64,000 nt of DNA from Methanomicrobia archaeon (GTDB taxonomy: Archaea; Halobacteriota; Bog-38; Methanoflorentales; Methanoflorentaceae): contig JACTTZ010000004.1 in NCBI GenBank assembly GCA_015660915.1, positions 1 to 64,000 on the forward strand, read 5' to 3'. Made by a program: the position numbers and the translations under genes. The first letter of the stretch is position 1. Each line of letters begins with the position of its first letter. This document shows positions 36,371 to 45,504 of this stretch, in pieces. A model generated the notes under the pieces. It saw only the letters and a list, made by a program, of their open reading frames with translations. It searched no databases and had not been told where the DNA came from.

Positions 36371-37345
36371 ATGCAAGCGGAGCTGTTGCCGCTCTATCGA
36401 AAGGCACAACTGACTGAGACACACGCCGACCTCAGCGCGTCGACTGAGGAACTGTGGCAGATTCACGATCGTTTTGCAAAAGGAGATCGGCACAGCGATT
36501 TCGTTAGCACCTCCTCCCTTCTCGATCTCAAGATCGAAATCGCGCAGCGCATGTTTCACAACTGCCATTTCTGTGAGCGCCGATGTCAAACCAACAGAGC
36601 CGAAAAGCCTGGATTCTGTGGCGTTAGGGAGTCGAAATACTCATCAGAGTTCCTTCACTATGGCGAAGAACGAGAACTCGTGCCATCGCATACGATTTTT
36701 TTTACGGGCTGCACCTTCAAATGCGTCTTCTGCCAAAACTGGGATATCGCACGACATCCGAACGCCGGTACTATCAGCGACCCGCAGGCACTTGCACGGA
36801 GAATATACGCGCGATCGGTCGCGGGCTCACGCAATGTGAACTGGGTGGGGGGAGATCCGACCCCTCACATCGGTAAGATCCTAGAAACGATGCGTGGCCT
36901 CGCCATGCTCGAGCGAGAGAGCATGGTTGATGCACGATTCTTGAATATTCCGATGGTTTTCAACTCAAACGCCTACTATTCAGCGGAAGCTTGTAAACTT
37001 CTCGATGGCGTGATTGACGTGTATTTGAGCGACTTCAAATATGGCAACGACGCTTGTGCACACCGGTATTCGAACGTTGAAAATTACGTGGAGACCGTCA
37101 CTCGTAACCTGCTCGTTTCAAAAGATCGGCTTATGATGCGTCATCTGGTGATGCCTGGACACATTCGGTGCTGTACAGAGCCGATCGTCGCATGGGTTCG
37201 CGAGAATGCACCGGACGTCAAGTTCAACCTCATGTTTCAGTACGCTCCACACAACGTCGTTGACTACCCGGAGATCAATCGGTTCGTGAGCGACATCGAG
37301 CGACGCGAGGCTCTGAACATCGCAAAGAGTTTAAACCTCATTTGA
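36371..37345 (+). CDS. Radical SAM protein, COG1313 (PflX/PFL-activase-like)
   Basis: 324 residues. Radical SAM motif C-x3-C-x2-C in FFTGCTFKCVFCQNWD. A preceding Cys cluster (NCHFCERRCQTNRAEKPGFCGVRE) is typical of this family and may hold a further metal site. NWVGGDPTPHIGKILE and VYLSDFKYG are the barrel strands. It resembles glycyl-radical activases, but no glycyl radical enzyme is nearby and the substrate is unknown. Coupled to the following SAM hydrolase gene. Confidence 0.88.
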   Translation: MQAELLPLYRKAQLTETHADLSASTEELWQIHDRFAKGDRHSDFVSTSSLLDLKIEIAQRMFHNCHFCERRCQTNRAEKPGFCGVRESKYSSEFLHYGEERELVPSHTIFFTGCTFKCVFCQNWDIARHPNAGTISDPQALARRIYARSVAGSRNVNWVGGDPTPHIGKILETMRGLAMLERESMVDARFLNIPMVFNSNAYYSAEACKLLDGVIDVYLSDFKYGNDACAHRYSNVENYVETVTRNLLVSKDRLMMRHLVMPGHIRCCTEPIVAWVRENAPDVKFNLMFQYAPHNVVDYPEINRFVSDIERREALNIAKSLNLI

Positions 37346-37359
37346 CGTTATCTTGCACT

Positions 37360-38115
37360 ATGGGGATCGTAACCCTCATTTCTGACTACGGCGCCTACTA
37401 CCCGGCGGTCATGAAGGCAACTATTCTCGGCATAGCCCCAGAAGCGACCATCATCGACGTGACTCACGAAATCTCACCCCAGAACGTACGCGAGGCAGCT
37501 TTCATTCTCCGCGAGACTGTCAAATATTTCCCTCGAGGCACCGTGCATATCGCCGTTGTTGACCCGACTGTCGGCACGGACAGAATGGGCCTCGTTATAG
37601 AGGCGGGAGGACACTATCTCGTCGGCCCTGACAACGGCCTGTTAATCCCCGCCGCGCGCTCCTTAGGCGATTTCGAGGTGCTGCGTATCGAAATGGAAGC
37701 GAAGTCACGCACGTTTCACGGACGAGACGTCTTCGCACCCGTAGGAGCACACATCCTTATGGGACGCCTGCGAAACCTTCAGCCATCGACGACGTATGTC
37801 GATCTTCTGCTTCAAGAACCGCGCTCGTCTGAAAATGCCGTTTCAGGCACCATTTTCTATATCGACAGGTTTGGCAACTGCGTGACGAATATCCCTGGAA
37901 CGCTTATGATACAGCGCTCGAGGCATAATAGCACCCATTTGCTCAACGGTGCTACAGCAATCCGGTTTGTGCAGACGTACGACGAAGTGGCTCAAGGGCA
38001 CCCGCTGCTCACCGTTGGGAGCTTTGAGTTGGTAGAGATCGCCGTCAACAAGGGTAGTGCCGCAACAGAGTTAAATCTAAAGTTGGGCGACAGTATCTCG
38101 CTGGAGAAACCGTAA
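37360..38115 (+). CDS. SAM hydroxide adenosyltransferase (DUF62, SAM hydrolase)
   Basis: 251 residues. MGIVTLISDYG, TVHIAVVDPTVGTDR, GPDNGLL and FHGRDVFAPVGAHI are the SAM-site motifs of the chlorinase/fluorinase superfamily. The archaeal members hydrolyse SAM to adenosine and methionine rather than halogenating it. I prefer ATG 37360, which begins the conserved strand, over TTG 37342 that overlaps the upstream stop. Its position after a radical SAM gene may be linked to SAM turnover. Confidence 0.9.
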   Translation: MGIVTLISDYGAYYPAVMKATILGIAPEATIIDVTHEISPQNVREAAFILRETVKYFPRGTVHIAVVDPTVGTDRMGLVIEAGGHYLVGPDNGLLIPAARSLGDFEVLRIEMEAKSRTFHGRDVFAPVGAHILMGRLRNLQPSTTYVDLLLQEPRSSENAVSGTIFYIDRFGNCVTNIPGTLMIQRSRHNSTHLLNGATAIRFVQTYDEVAQGHPLLTVGSFELVEIAVNKGSAATELNLKLGDSISLEKP

Positions 38116-38173
38116 CGCAGCTCAACAAGAATCGACGATTGACGCTTGTGCAAAGCCTAGTGACCGATTACTC

Positions 38174-38641
38174 TCAGATTGACGACTGCACGCCCTCAAG
38201 TTGAAGCAGTTTTCGCTTCGTGTCGAGTCCCCAAGAAAAACCACCCAGGCCAGATACCCTTACCACTCGATGACAGGGGATAAAGAGCGGAGCGGGGTTA
38301 CGATGCAACACATTCCCGACAGCTCGCGCCGCTCGGGGGCTGCCTACCTTCGCTGCCAGTTCTGAATACGTCGCTACGCTCCCTCTCGGTATTTGCCGCA
38401 CACATTGCAGCGTAGCTCTTTCGAAAGCTGAGCGGTTTCCAAGATCGACGGGGAAGACGCTGAGGTCAACGTTCGCCCCTCGCAGGTATTTGTCAAGAGC
38501 TTGCACGGCTGGTGTCGCATCCTGCACGTCACTGGGCCGGGCGTGCGGTTGGAGCGTGACCCGTTGCACGGCCTCGTCTTCAAGCACGACCGACACGAAT
38601 CGCGCGAGATATTCAGAATAAAAAGACGCAGTTTCTTTCAT
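38174..38641 (-). CDS. ogt: Methylated-DNA--protein-cysteine methyltransferase (MGMT/Ogt)
   Basis: 155 residues. The acceptor Cys is in LFIPCHRVVR, with IPRGSVATYSELAAKVGSPRAARAVGNVLHRNP before it (DNA-binding helix with Arg finger) and GGFSWGLDTKRKLLQLE after. It repairs O6-alkylguanine in a single suicide reaction. ATG 38641 follows the stop of the upstream gene by 25 bases; the track start at 38692 would overlap that gene. Same-strand run TBP - ArcS-like - MGMT. Confidence 0.93.
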   Translation of the reverse strand: MKETASFYSEYLARFVSVVLEDEAVQRVTLQPHARPSDVQDATPAVQALDKYLRGANVDLSVFPVDLGNRSAFERATLQCVRQIPRGSVATYSELAAKVGSPRAARAVGNVLHRNPAPLFIPCHRVVRVSGLGGFSWGLDTKRKLLQLEGVQSSI

Positions 38642-38666
38642 CGTTGTTGAGTGTCTCACATCGTTG

Positions 38667-39347
38667 TCAAAGTAGATACCAATCGTTATCACCTAACGTC
38701 TTTTCCAGCCTTTCTAAGCGCACATCTTGTGGAGAAGTCCCGGAGATCGAGAGTAAGGCACCCCTTAAATCAGCCAAGTATTGAACGTTGCTCAGACCTC
38801 CATACTCAAACTTCCTGCCCCGTACCCTGCAGCGCTCGAGCGTTTCCTCGTGCGGGACGATGGTGACGTCAAGGTCCGTCTTGGTGCACGCCCTCTGCAT
38901 GGCTTTCCTAAAGTCACCCGTGCAGTAGGCAATCCGATGTCTGTACGAGCTTCGCGTCTTTTCTAGGTATCGATAAAGCCGACTGCTCTCGAGCTCGACG
39001 AATCTCTTCTTAACCGACAGGACGTTGCAATTGCCGAGCACGAAATCGTAGTTAGCAAAGGGATATTCAGTATCGAGTTCCCGCGGCGTTACGCCGCACG
39101 TGCCAAATGCAACGACGTGCACTTCTTCTGGAGCCAACACGTTGAAAATGACTTCGTCATAATTCCTGTGACTAGGACTCGTGTGATACGGCTTCACCTT
39201 AGCACACGGCACAAAAACACAAACGTCGCGCACGGGTGCGGTATATTCGCACAGCACGTACTCATTTGCCCTGACCATGTCAGGATGGGAGAAGACTTTT
39301 TCGCCAACCAGCGGCGCGGCTGAGCGTTCTGATTCAGGAATAATCAT
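38667..39347 (-). CDS. DUF5591 / ArcS core-like protein
   Basis: 226 residues. VFVPCAKVKPYHTSPSHRNYDEVIF matches the PCSxTKPYSxSxSH motif of the archaeosine synthase (ArcS) core, and VVAFGTCGVTPRELDTEYPFANYDFVLG is the second conserved block. Full ArcS has additional TGT-like and PUA domains that are absent here, so this is a stand-alone core domain. A role in tRNA G+ (archaeosine) formation is possible but not shown. It lies 20 bases downstream of the TBP gene. Confidence 0.75.
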   Translation of the reverse strand: MIIPESERSAAPLVGEKVFSHPDMVRANEYVLCEYTAPVRDVCVFVPCAKVKPYHTSPSHRNYDEVIFNVLAPEEVHVVAFGTCGVTPRELDTEYPFANYDFVLGNCNVLSVKKRFVELESSRLYRYLEKTRSSYRHRIAYCTGDFRKAMQRACTKTDLDVTIVPHEETLERCRVRGRKFEYGGLSNVQYLADLRGALLSISGTSPQDVRLERLEKTLGDNDWYLL

Positions 39348-39367
39348 TAAGCGGATGCCTGAGTAAC

Positions 39368-39925
39368 CTATAGAAGGCTCAGGCTTTTAAGCTCCTTGAC
39401 GATTCGATCGACCGCATTGGCCGCATCTTCGGGCTTTCGCCCGCCCGTGACGACCAGTTTGCCGGAACCAAACAAAAGAACGACCACTTTCGGCTCCGAC
39501 AAGCGGTACACGAGACCAGGAAACTGTTCCGGCTCGTACTCAATGTTTTCAAGCCCGAGGCCGATGGCAATTGCGTTTAGATTCAAAACCGAATGAAGAT
39601 CTGCGGAAGCGACGATGTTTTGTACCTTGATCTCCGGCGTTCCCTTGACGTCGATTCCGATATTTCTTAGACTTTGAAACACGTTTTCCAAGCCCTTATA
39701 CACGTCATCGATGCTTTTTGCGCCTGTACAAACAATCTTTCCCGATCGAAAGATGAGTGCAGCGGTCTTCGGGTCTTTTGTGCGATAGACAAGCCCTGGA
39801 AACTGTTCAGGATCGTAATCTGCGCCTTCTAAAGCAAGCGTTATTTGCTTCAGATTTATTTCTTGCCCAATCCCGGTGGACGCAACCACATTTTCAATCT
39901 TAATAGTGTCCCGCGGTTCTACCAT
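39368..39925 (-). CDS. tbp: TATA-box-binding protein
   Basis: 185 residues made of two direct repeats: [41 protein letters not shown] and [43 protein letters not shown]. The DNA-intercalating and AGLE-type stirrup residues are in their usual places. A general transcription factor, and a clear archaeal marker. It is preceded by two strong TATA boxes. Confidence 0.98.
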   Translation of the reverse strand: MVEPRDTIKIENVVASTGIGQEINLKQITLALEGADYDPEQFPGLVYRTKDPKTAALIFRSGKIVCTGAKSIDDVYKGLENVFQSLRNIGIDVKGTPEIKVQNIVASADLHSVLNLNAIAIGLGLENIEYEPEQFPGLVYRLSEPKVVVLLFGSGKLVVTGGRKPEDAANAVDRIVKELKSLSLL

Positions 39926-39945
39926 AACTTCCCCTTTCCTTGTTG

Positions 39946-39971
39946 CTTTATAAAGGCTTTATATATATAAC
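39946..39971 (-). promoter_or_regulatory. Tandem TATA boxes of tbp
   Basis: Two TATA elements in 26 bases: distal gttatatatataaag (39957-39971) and proximal ctttataaag (39946-39955), the second a perfect palindrome. The distal box gives a leader of about 12 bases carrying aggaaagggg; the proximal one would give a leaderless transcript. Self-control by TBP is possible. Confidence 0.55.
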
Positions 39972-40216
39972 GTTACGGGGCGCTGTTACTATTCTGAAAG
40001 CAAATCGGCCCAAAATTTCGCTTGTTTGGCAATTACACGTGCACAGCAATTTTATCTACCTCGGGCGTCAAGTGACACCCAAGACGGAGCACGGCTAGGT
40101 CAGGGAGACCGTTGAGAGGCACATAACCGACCAAGGCTTGAGCTGCACGAACCGGAGAAAACGCGCGCGATGCGAAACAGCGTTTCGCGGAACGGCCGGA
40201 TCACCGAGATAACAAC

Positions 40217-41197
40217 ATGAGACTTGCATTCGAGCTGTCTGGAGAGAGTAAGAGCATTCCAAGAGCTGAGGTTCTCGCCATCTTCCGAGGCGTTGTGGTG
40301 CGAGAGGTAGAGCGCGTGCTGGTTATGGATGTCGAAATCTACGACCAAACGCTGGGTAATCGACTAGCAATGACGCATACTGTAATCGAGGTAAAGAATG
40401 TGTGTGAACAAAGGCTCGCGTCTATTTATCAGGCGGCCCAAAGCATTGAGCTGCCTCGTGTCAGCGTCGCAGTGCGCGCGAAGCGAATTGGACACGGTCT
40501 AAGAAGCGTTGATGTGGAGGCCACGATCGGGAAGGCGCTTGCTGAACGCGGATATGAGATCGACCTTGCCCACCCACAGCTTCTTGTAAGGGCATTGCTC
40601 AGCGAAGACGTTTGCATAATCGGTAAAACACTAACAATGATCGATCGCTCTCGTTTCGAATCGCGGCGCCCCCGTCTTCGGCCTTATTTCTATCCGGGCG
40701 TGCTGCTACCTCGGATCGCACGAGCCGCAGTAAACCTCACTGGCATAAACCCAAATGCGCTCCTATTCGATCCCTTTTGCGGCACCGGAGGTTTGCTTCT
40801 TGAGGCGGGACTCATCGGGGCAACTGTCGTCGGTTCAGACATTGATAGTAGGATGGTGTTCGGAACAAAGATGAATCTCGATTATTATGATGTCGAGAGT
40901 GCTCTGCTCGTTCAGGACGCTCAGCGATTGGCGTTGAGAGATGAATGTGTGGACGCCGTGACCACCGATCTCCCATACGGGCGTTCTGTCAGCATACGCG
41001 CCCGGTCGCTAAATCAACTAACAGTCACAGCGTTAGATGAGATCCTTCGCGTGCTCAAATGCGGCGCGCGTGCGGTTTTGATAGCGCACAACCCGATTGA
41101 GCGTGAGATTTCAGATGCAGGTTTCACGATTGAGGAGCGTCACGCTCAATACGTGCACAAGAGTCTCACGAGGGAAATCGTTGTGGTGCGCAAATGA
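40217..41197 (+). CDS. tRNA (guanine(10)-N2)-dimethyltransferase Trm-G10
   Basis: 326 residues. An N-terminal THUMP-type region (to about residue 150) is followed by a Rossmann methyltransferase with LLFDPFCGTGGLLLEAGLIGATVVGSDID (SAM site) and catalytic motif TDLPYGRS. Methylates the exocyclic amine of G10 in tRNA. Single gene, divergent from tbp. ATG 40217. Confidence 0.9.
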   Translation: MRLAFELSGESKSIPRAEVLAIFRGVVVREVERVLVMDVEIYDQTLGNRLAMTHTVIEVKNVCEQRLASIYQAAQSIELPRVSVAVRAKRIGHGLRSVDVEATIGKALAERGYEIDLAHPQLLVRALLSEDVCIIGKTLTMIDRSRFESRRPRLRPYFYPGVLLPRIARAAVNLTGINPNALLFDPFCGTGGLLLEAGLIGATVVGSDIDSRMVFGTKMNLDYYDVESALLVQDAQRLALRDECVDAVTTDLPYGRSVSIRARSLNQLTVTALDEILRVLKCGARAVLIAHNPIEREISDAGFTIEERHAQYVHKSLTREIVVVRK

Positions 41198-41374
41198 TTA
41201 CCTGCAATAGGTGACGGTGCAGAACGGTCATCAGAGTCTCACGTCTGGGTCGCCTCCCACGAGACGCTTTCCAGACGCAGCTGCGTAATTTTGAGGCGAG
41301 GCCACGCCCGACCTTCCCACGACGATTCCTAACAAAAATACGCACAGACTGAAGATAAGAAAAGCAAAATCTGC

Positions 41375-41665
41375 CTACACGCGATGCATGTAGCGGAAGA
41401 TGTCTTCGTGCTGGGCGGTGATGCGCACCCCCTGTGCTGCGCCAATCGATTCCAGTCCTTTTTTTAACTCCTCAAAGTTTGCTGAGCCTATGTTGACGAT
41501 CATGATCATCGTGAATACCCCAGACACCACGGTCTGGCTGATGTCTTCGATGTTGGCATTGGCAGTCGCTAGCAGGCTTGTCAAGGCTGCGACGATCCCA
41601 GGATGGTCAGAGCCTGTTACCGTTATGACGATCCGCTCGTTACGCTTGGAGCTGGCCACGTTCAA
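41375..41665 (-). CDS. UPF0237 ACT-domain protein
   Basis: 96 residues, one ACT domain ([47 protein letters not shown]). Family members are thought to be small ligand-binding regulators and often pair with a UPF0210 protein, which is not seen here. It begins with TTG 41665 (or GTG 41659), nine bases after the metG stop, so it is co-transcribed with metG. Confidence 0.88.
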   Translation of the reverse strand: MNVASSKRNERIVITVTGSDHPGIVAALTSLLATANANIEDISQTVVSGVFTMIMIVNIGSANFEELKKGLESIGAAQGVRITAQHEDIFRYMHRV

Positions 41666-41674
41666 TCTACCTTC

Positions 41675-43669
41675 CTACCTAATTCTAGTGCCTGAAGGTA
41701 CCTTTTGCGACGGTCGAATCAGTACTGCTCTACCCTCGTATTCAGCGGCAAGGAGCATGCCGTGAGATTCCACACCCATCAAATTCGCAGGTCGGACATT
41801 CGCAAGAACGAGGACGTCAGTGCCAATGAGTTCCTCAGGAGGGTAGTCTCTGGCAATTCCTGCGACAATCTGCCGGGTCTCATCGCCCAATTGCAACGTG
41901 ATTCGCAGGAGCTTGTCGGATTTCTTGACCGTTTCAGCCTCTACGATACGAGCGATCCGCAAATCCATCTTCTTGAAATCTTCGAGCTCGACCGTTGCTT
42001 CTGTTGCTCGAGCCTCGTTCGCGGGAGCTTTCTGAGACCCCCCCGCCATTCTCCTGCCGAGCGTTATCTCTAGTTCCACGATCTTTTTCTCATCGATCTT
42101 GGTGAACGGCAGCGCCGGCTGGCTAAGCCGCAACGGTTCAACCTCGACCGTGGCATCAGAGAAATAGGTCGACGTTAGGCCAAGCTGTGCCTGTACTCTT
42201 CTCATAGTCGACGGCATGACTGGTTCCAAAAGCACCGCTAAGGCCTTAACGAGCTGAATGCAGTTCTTGACTTCTCGCGCACATGCTGCTTTATCAGATT
42301 TTACGAGGTTCCAAAGCTCTTTAGACTGGAAATAGGCATTGCCAAAGTCTGACAAAGACATCGCCGCATCAACGAGCTTCTTAAACTCATATTCCTTTAA
42401 CGCACTCACCATCTTCTCGCGTGTCGCCGCTATGCGCTCGATTATCGCGCCGTCAACAGGGGCTTCTGGAACGCGACCGAAATTCTTGTACGCAAAAAGA
42501 AGGGTTCGATAAATGAAGTTGCCGAGTGACCCTACGAGTTCACGGTTCACTTTCTCCCCAAATACCTTCCACGAAAAATTCAGTTCCTTCGTGTGTGAGG
42601 TGTAGCCCGCGAGATAATAGCGAAGCAGATCAGGGTGGAACCCGTGGTCGAGGTAATCATCATCGACCCAGACGACGTGCCCGCGGCTTTTAGAAAAAGT
42701 CTCGCCATCGACTTTGACCATTCCTGAGGCGACAACGGCCGCGGGCGTTGTGTAGTTTGCGCCTTTCAGCAGCGCCGGCCAGAAGACGGCGTGGTGGTAG
42801 ATGATGTCCCCCCCAATAAAGTGAATTATATTCGATTCCTTCTTCCAGTAGTCTTCCCAAGTGCTCGTCGCCTCCTCGGTAAAAGAAACGTACCCGATAG
42901 GAGCGTCGACCCAGACGTAGACGACGAGATCGGTTCCCGGAAATGGCACCCCCCACGAAAGGTTCCGCGTAATACACCAGTCTTTGAGCTCATTTGTCAC
43001 CCATTCTCGCGCATAGTTGCGAGCATTAGCAGTGCCTCCGAGCGTCTCAAGATACGTCGACAAGAAGTCCTTAAACGCAGACAGTTTGAAGAAGAAATGC
43101 TTCTCTTCCCGGTATTCCGCGCTGGCTCCGCACGTTTTGCACTTCGGATCGACGACTTCTCCCGGTTCGAGATGACGCCCACACCCTTGATCGCACTCGT
43201 CGCCGCGCGCCGGCATGCCACAAAAAAGGCATACCCCCTCTACATATCGATCGGGGAGGAAGCGATCGCATTCGGGGCAGTAAGCCAGCCTAATGACCAG
43301 CGGATAAATATAGCCGTTCTCTTGAAGCGCTTTTACGATTTCCTGCGTTCTAAAGTAATTTGTAGGAGCATCAGTATTTCCATAATGGCTGAAGTCAACT
43401 GATAATGCCTTGAAAGTGTCCTTCCAGTAGCGGTGATAGTACGCGGCAAACTTCTCCGGCGTGGTCCCCTGCTGTTCAGCGTTGATGACGATCGGAGTTC
43501 CGTGCGTATCAGAACCACAAACGAAGAGCGGACTCTGCCGGAGCTTCTTGAGGCACCGGACGTAGATGTCCGCCGGGATGTACGTCCTCAGGTGACCGAT
43601 ATGGCATGGGCCATTCGCATACGGCAAGCCGCACGTAACAAGAAGCGGCCTATTCGTTACTGATGTCAT
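41675..43669 (-). CDS. metG: Methionyl-tRNA synthetase with C-terminal tRNA-binding domain
   Basis: 664 residues. HIGH motif in GPCHIGHLRTYIPADIY, KMSKS equivalent in GETFSKSRGHVVW, and zinc knuckles CPECDRF/CLFCG and CDQGCGRH/CKTCG in the connective domain. The C-terminal 110 residues are an EMAPII/Trbp111-like dimerisation and tRNA-binding domain (FKKMDLRIARIVEAE...PANLMGVESHGMLLAAE). Charges tRNA-Met. Start ATG 43669. Confidence 0.97.
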   Translation of the reverse strand: MTSVTNRPLLVTCGLPYANGPCHIGHLRTYIPADIYVRCLKKLRQSPLFVCGSDTHGTPIVINAEQQGTTPEKFAAYYHRYWKDTFKALSVDFSHYGNTDAPTNYFRTQEIVKALQENGYIYPLVIRLAYCPECDRFLPDRYVEGVCLFCGMPARGDECDQGCGRHLEPGEVVDPKCKTCGASAEYREEKHFFFKLSAFKDFLSTYLETLGGTANARNYAREWVTNELKDWCITRNLSWGVPFPGTDLVVYVWVDAPIGYVSFTEEATSTWEDYWKKESNIIHFIGGDIIYHHAVFWPALLKGANYTTPAAVVASGMVKVDGETFSKSRGHVVWVDDDYLDHGFHPDLLRYYLAGYTSHTKELNFSWKVFGEKVNRELVGSLGNFIYRTLLFAYKNFGRVPEAPVDGAIIERIAATREKMVSALKEYEFKKLVDAAMSLSDFGNAYFQSKELWNLVKSDKAACAREVKNCIQLVKALAVLLEPVMPSTMRRVQAQLGLTSTYFSDATVEVEPLRLSQPALPFTKIDEKKIVELEITLGRRMAGGSQKAPANEARATEATVELEDFKKMDLRIARIVEAETVKKSDKLLRITLQLGDETRQIVAGIARDYPPEELIGTDVLVLANVRPANLMGVESHGMLLAAEYEGRAVLIRPSQKVPSGTRIR

Positions 43670-44075
43670 TTTTTAGTCCTTGGGGCGTGATAGTACGTTA
43701 CGTATTGGCAACCACGGCAATCAGACTAGCGTACGATTGACGATGAGCCCTCCAAACCGAGGCCACTGCGAAGCATCACCTAGTTCCTCTGTTGGGATTG
43801 CGGCGCAGCGCGTCTGCAAAGGCTAGTTGCAAGTGCATTGTGGTAATGGCCCCCTATTTTAACTCTTCGAGACCACTGCGTTTACTACTTCGTTGCGACC
43901 TCAGCCAGCGAGTATTTCGCTGCACACTTCGCATTGCACGTTACAAAAAGGCATGTGTGACCGGCGTTCGGCCGCACCTCAACCGGCGCACTCGAAAAGG
44001 TTTAAGCCTTAGCAACTGGCTATCAATGTGCAAAGTATTTCGCTTGTCTATCAAGACACAGAAAGGAGGCTATTT
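43670..44075. other. Intergenic region between metG and a YbjQ-type gene
   Basis: 406 bases shared by two divergent genes, with no coding frame supported. TATA-like ggtttaagcc near 44000-44010 may serve the plus-strand gene. Confidence 0.35.
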
Positions 44076-44552
44076 ATGAGCGAAGAAGAGTCCTGTAAAG
44101 CTTGTGGTGCTCAGCTACCCCCAAATGCACAGTTCTGCATTCAATGTGGAACCGGAGTGCGTGAGGCCAGTTCCGAAGCTGGCGTAAGTGGAGAGGCATC
44201 GGTGCCACCGTCCCCGATTACGATAGACGGGGTGTTGGTAGTCAGTTCAAACTGGGTCCCAGGATACAACATCTTAGAGACACGAGGATTTATTTACGGC
44301 CTTACGGTAAGGAGCAGGGGGCTTGGAAGGAATATTACAGCTGGACTGCGTTCTATCGCAGGAGGAGAAATCCGCGAGTACGTCGAGATGATGCAACACG
44401 CGAGAGACGAAGCGCTGTACCGGCTGGTGGAGCACGCCAAATCAGTCGGGGCAAACGGCATTATCAGCGCTTATTTTGACTCGTCAGAGATCTCTGACTA
44501 TATGCAGGAGATCTTAGCATACGGAACAGCTGTGGTGATAGGGAAGAAATAA
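44076..44552 (+). CDS. Zinc-ribbon protein with YbjQ/UPF0145 heavy-metal-binding domain
   Basis: 158 residues. N-terminal zinc ribbon CKACGAQLPPNAQFCIQCG, a Ser/Ala linker, then a UPF0145 domain (VLVVSSNWVPGYNILETRGFIYGLTVRSRGLGRNITAGLRSIAGGEIREYVEMMQHARDEALYRLVEHAKSVGANGIISAYFD). The domain forms pentamer-like rings with an unknown, possibly metal-related, role. AAAGGAGG six bases before ATG 44076 fixes the start; the track start at 44028 is too early. Confidence 0.88.
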   Translation: MSEEESCKACGAQLPPNAQFCIQCGTGVREASSEAGVSGEASVPPSPITIDGVLVVSSNWVPGYNILETRGFIYGLTVRSRGLGRNITAGLRSIAGGEIREYVEMMQHARDEALYRLVEHAKSVGANGIISAYFDSSEISDYMQEILAYGTAVVIGKK

Positions 44553-44760
44553 CGGCGGGCACTACCTTAAATTAATCTTCGGAAAGTGCAAGCACGTAAT
44601 GTGACGTGGGCGAGACCCCTGTAGTTTCGAACGCAACGACTTTCACGGGCAGCAGGCGAATCGAGTTAACAGCTAGCTACTGGTACGAGCTAAGCCTAAC
44701 AGCAACCTGCTGTAGTGACACGTAGAAAGAAACGAAACAAGGCAACGAGTAGTCCGGAGA

Positions 44761-45054
44761 TCATTCACCGAGAAGATCAGGTCGGACCTTGCTTAAATAA
44801 TCAACAACAAAGCCCGTCACGACCGCCTCGACGACTGCTACAATCAGGTTAAGTATTACAATTTGGATCAAGTAGGGGAGCAACGCGACGCCGTGTAGTT
44901 CAATTCCTTGGATGCCTGCAACTACTAAAACGACAAGAAAAACGACGTTGCCGACGAGCAGTCCTGAGATCGCAGCGACTGCGCCTCTCGTGAACATCTC
45001 AAGTCGGCCTCTTGTCATTCTAAAGACATAGAAAGCTACCGCGATCTCACTCAT
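44761..45054 (-). pseudogene. CbiM-like cobalt/nickel transport protein, C-terminal part
   Basis: 97-residue frame with membrane helices and the CbiM C-terminal pattern (MSEIAVAFYVFRMTRGRLEMFTRGAVAAISGLLVGNV). It is the 3' part of one gene whose 5' part is at 45069-45395. The bridge between them, GGWGLVGANTIV, is encoded in the third frame (about 45062-45110), so the gene is broken by two shifts, at ggtcggagga and at gaaacatgag. No cbiN, cbiQ or cbiO follows. Confidence 0.7.
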
Positions 45055-45068
45055 GTTTCACAATTGTG

Positions 45069-45395
45069 TTAGCCCCTACGAGCCCCCATCCTCCGACCGA
45101 CGGCGGCGCTTAAGAGGTTCACAATGAAGATGACTAGCGATCCGATGCCCGGCCCTACTAAGATTCCTATCAGCGGAGTGAGGGTCATGTGAACCCCGCC
45201 TGCAAATGGGATATTGATTTGGAAGACTGCAAAAGAGACCGCTGCAAGCATCCCTGCGATAGCTAGCCGCTGAATTGCAATCGTGCGCCTTCTCGTTGCG
45301 ACGAGGGCAACGACAAGCAAAGCAAGAGCTAGCAACCACCAAAATAAGACCCATTGGATAGGGAGAACGCCGTCCGGAAGATGAATGTGTGCCAT
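45069..45395 (-). pseudogene. CbiM-like cobalt/nickel transport protein, N-terminal part
   Basis: 108-residue frame starting MAHIHLPDGVLPIQWVLFWWLLA; the N-terminal His residues bind the metal in CbiM. It continues through VSFAVFQINIPFAGGVHMTLTPLIGILVGPGIGSLVIFIVNLLSAAVG and then shifts out of frame. See the C-terminal part. In its present form it cannot give a full S component. Either the gene is decayed or two bases are wrong in the assembly. Confidence 0.75.
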
Positions 45396-45504
45396 TGCAA
45401 CGATCGGCCAAATCTAACGAACCACTAGCTCAATTTGTACAAGTAGCATTCTGTATTACGGTGGCCGATGTTTGGTGTCCGACGAAACCCCAGAGGTCCG
45501 TTGA

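Noticed and set aside
37342-38115. Chlorinase or fluorinase activity for the DUF62 protein
   Set aside because: Motifs fit the common hydroxide-using archaeal SAM hydrolases; halogenation is rare and not indicated.
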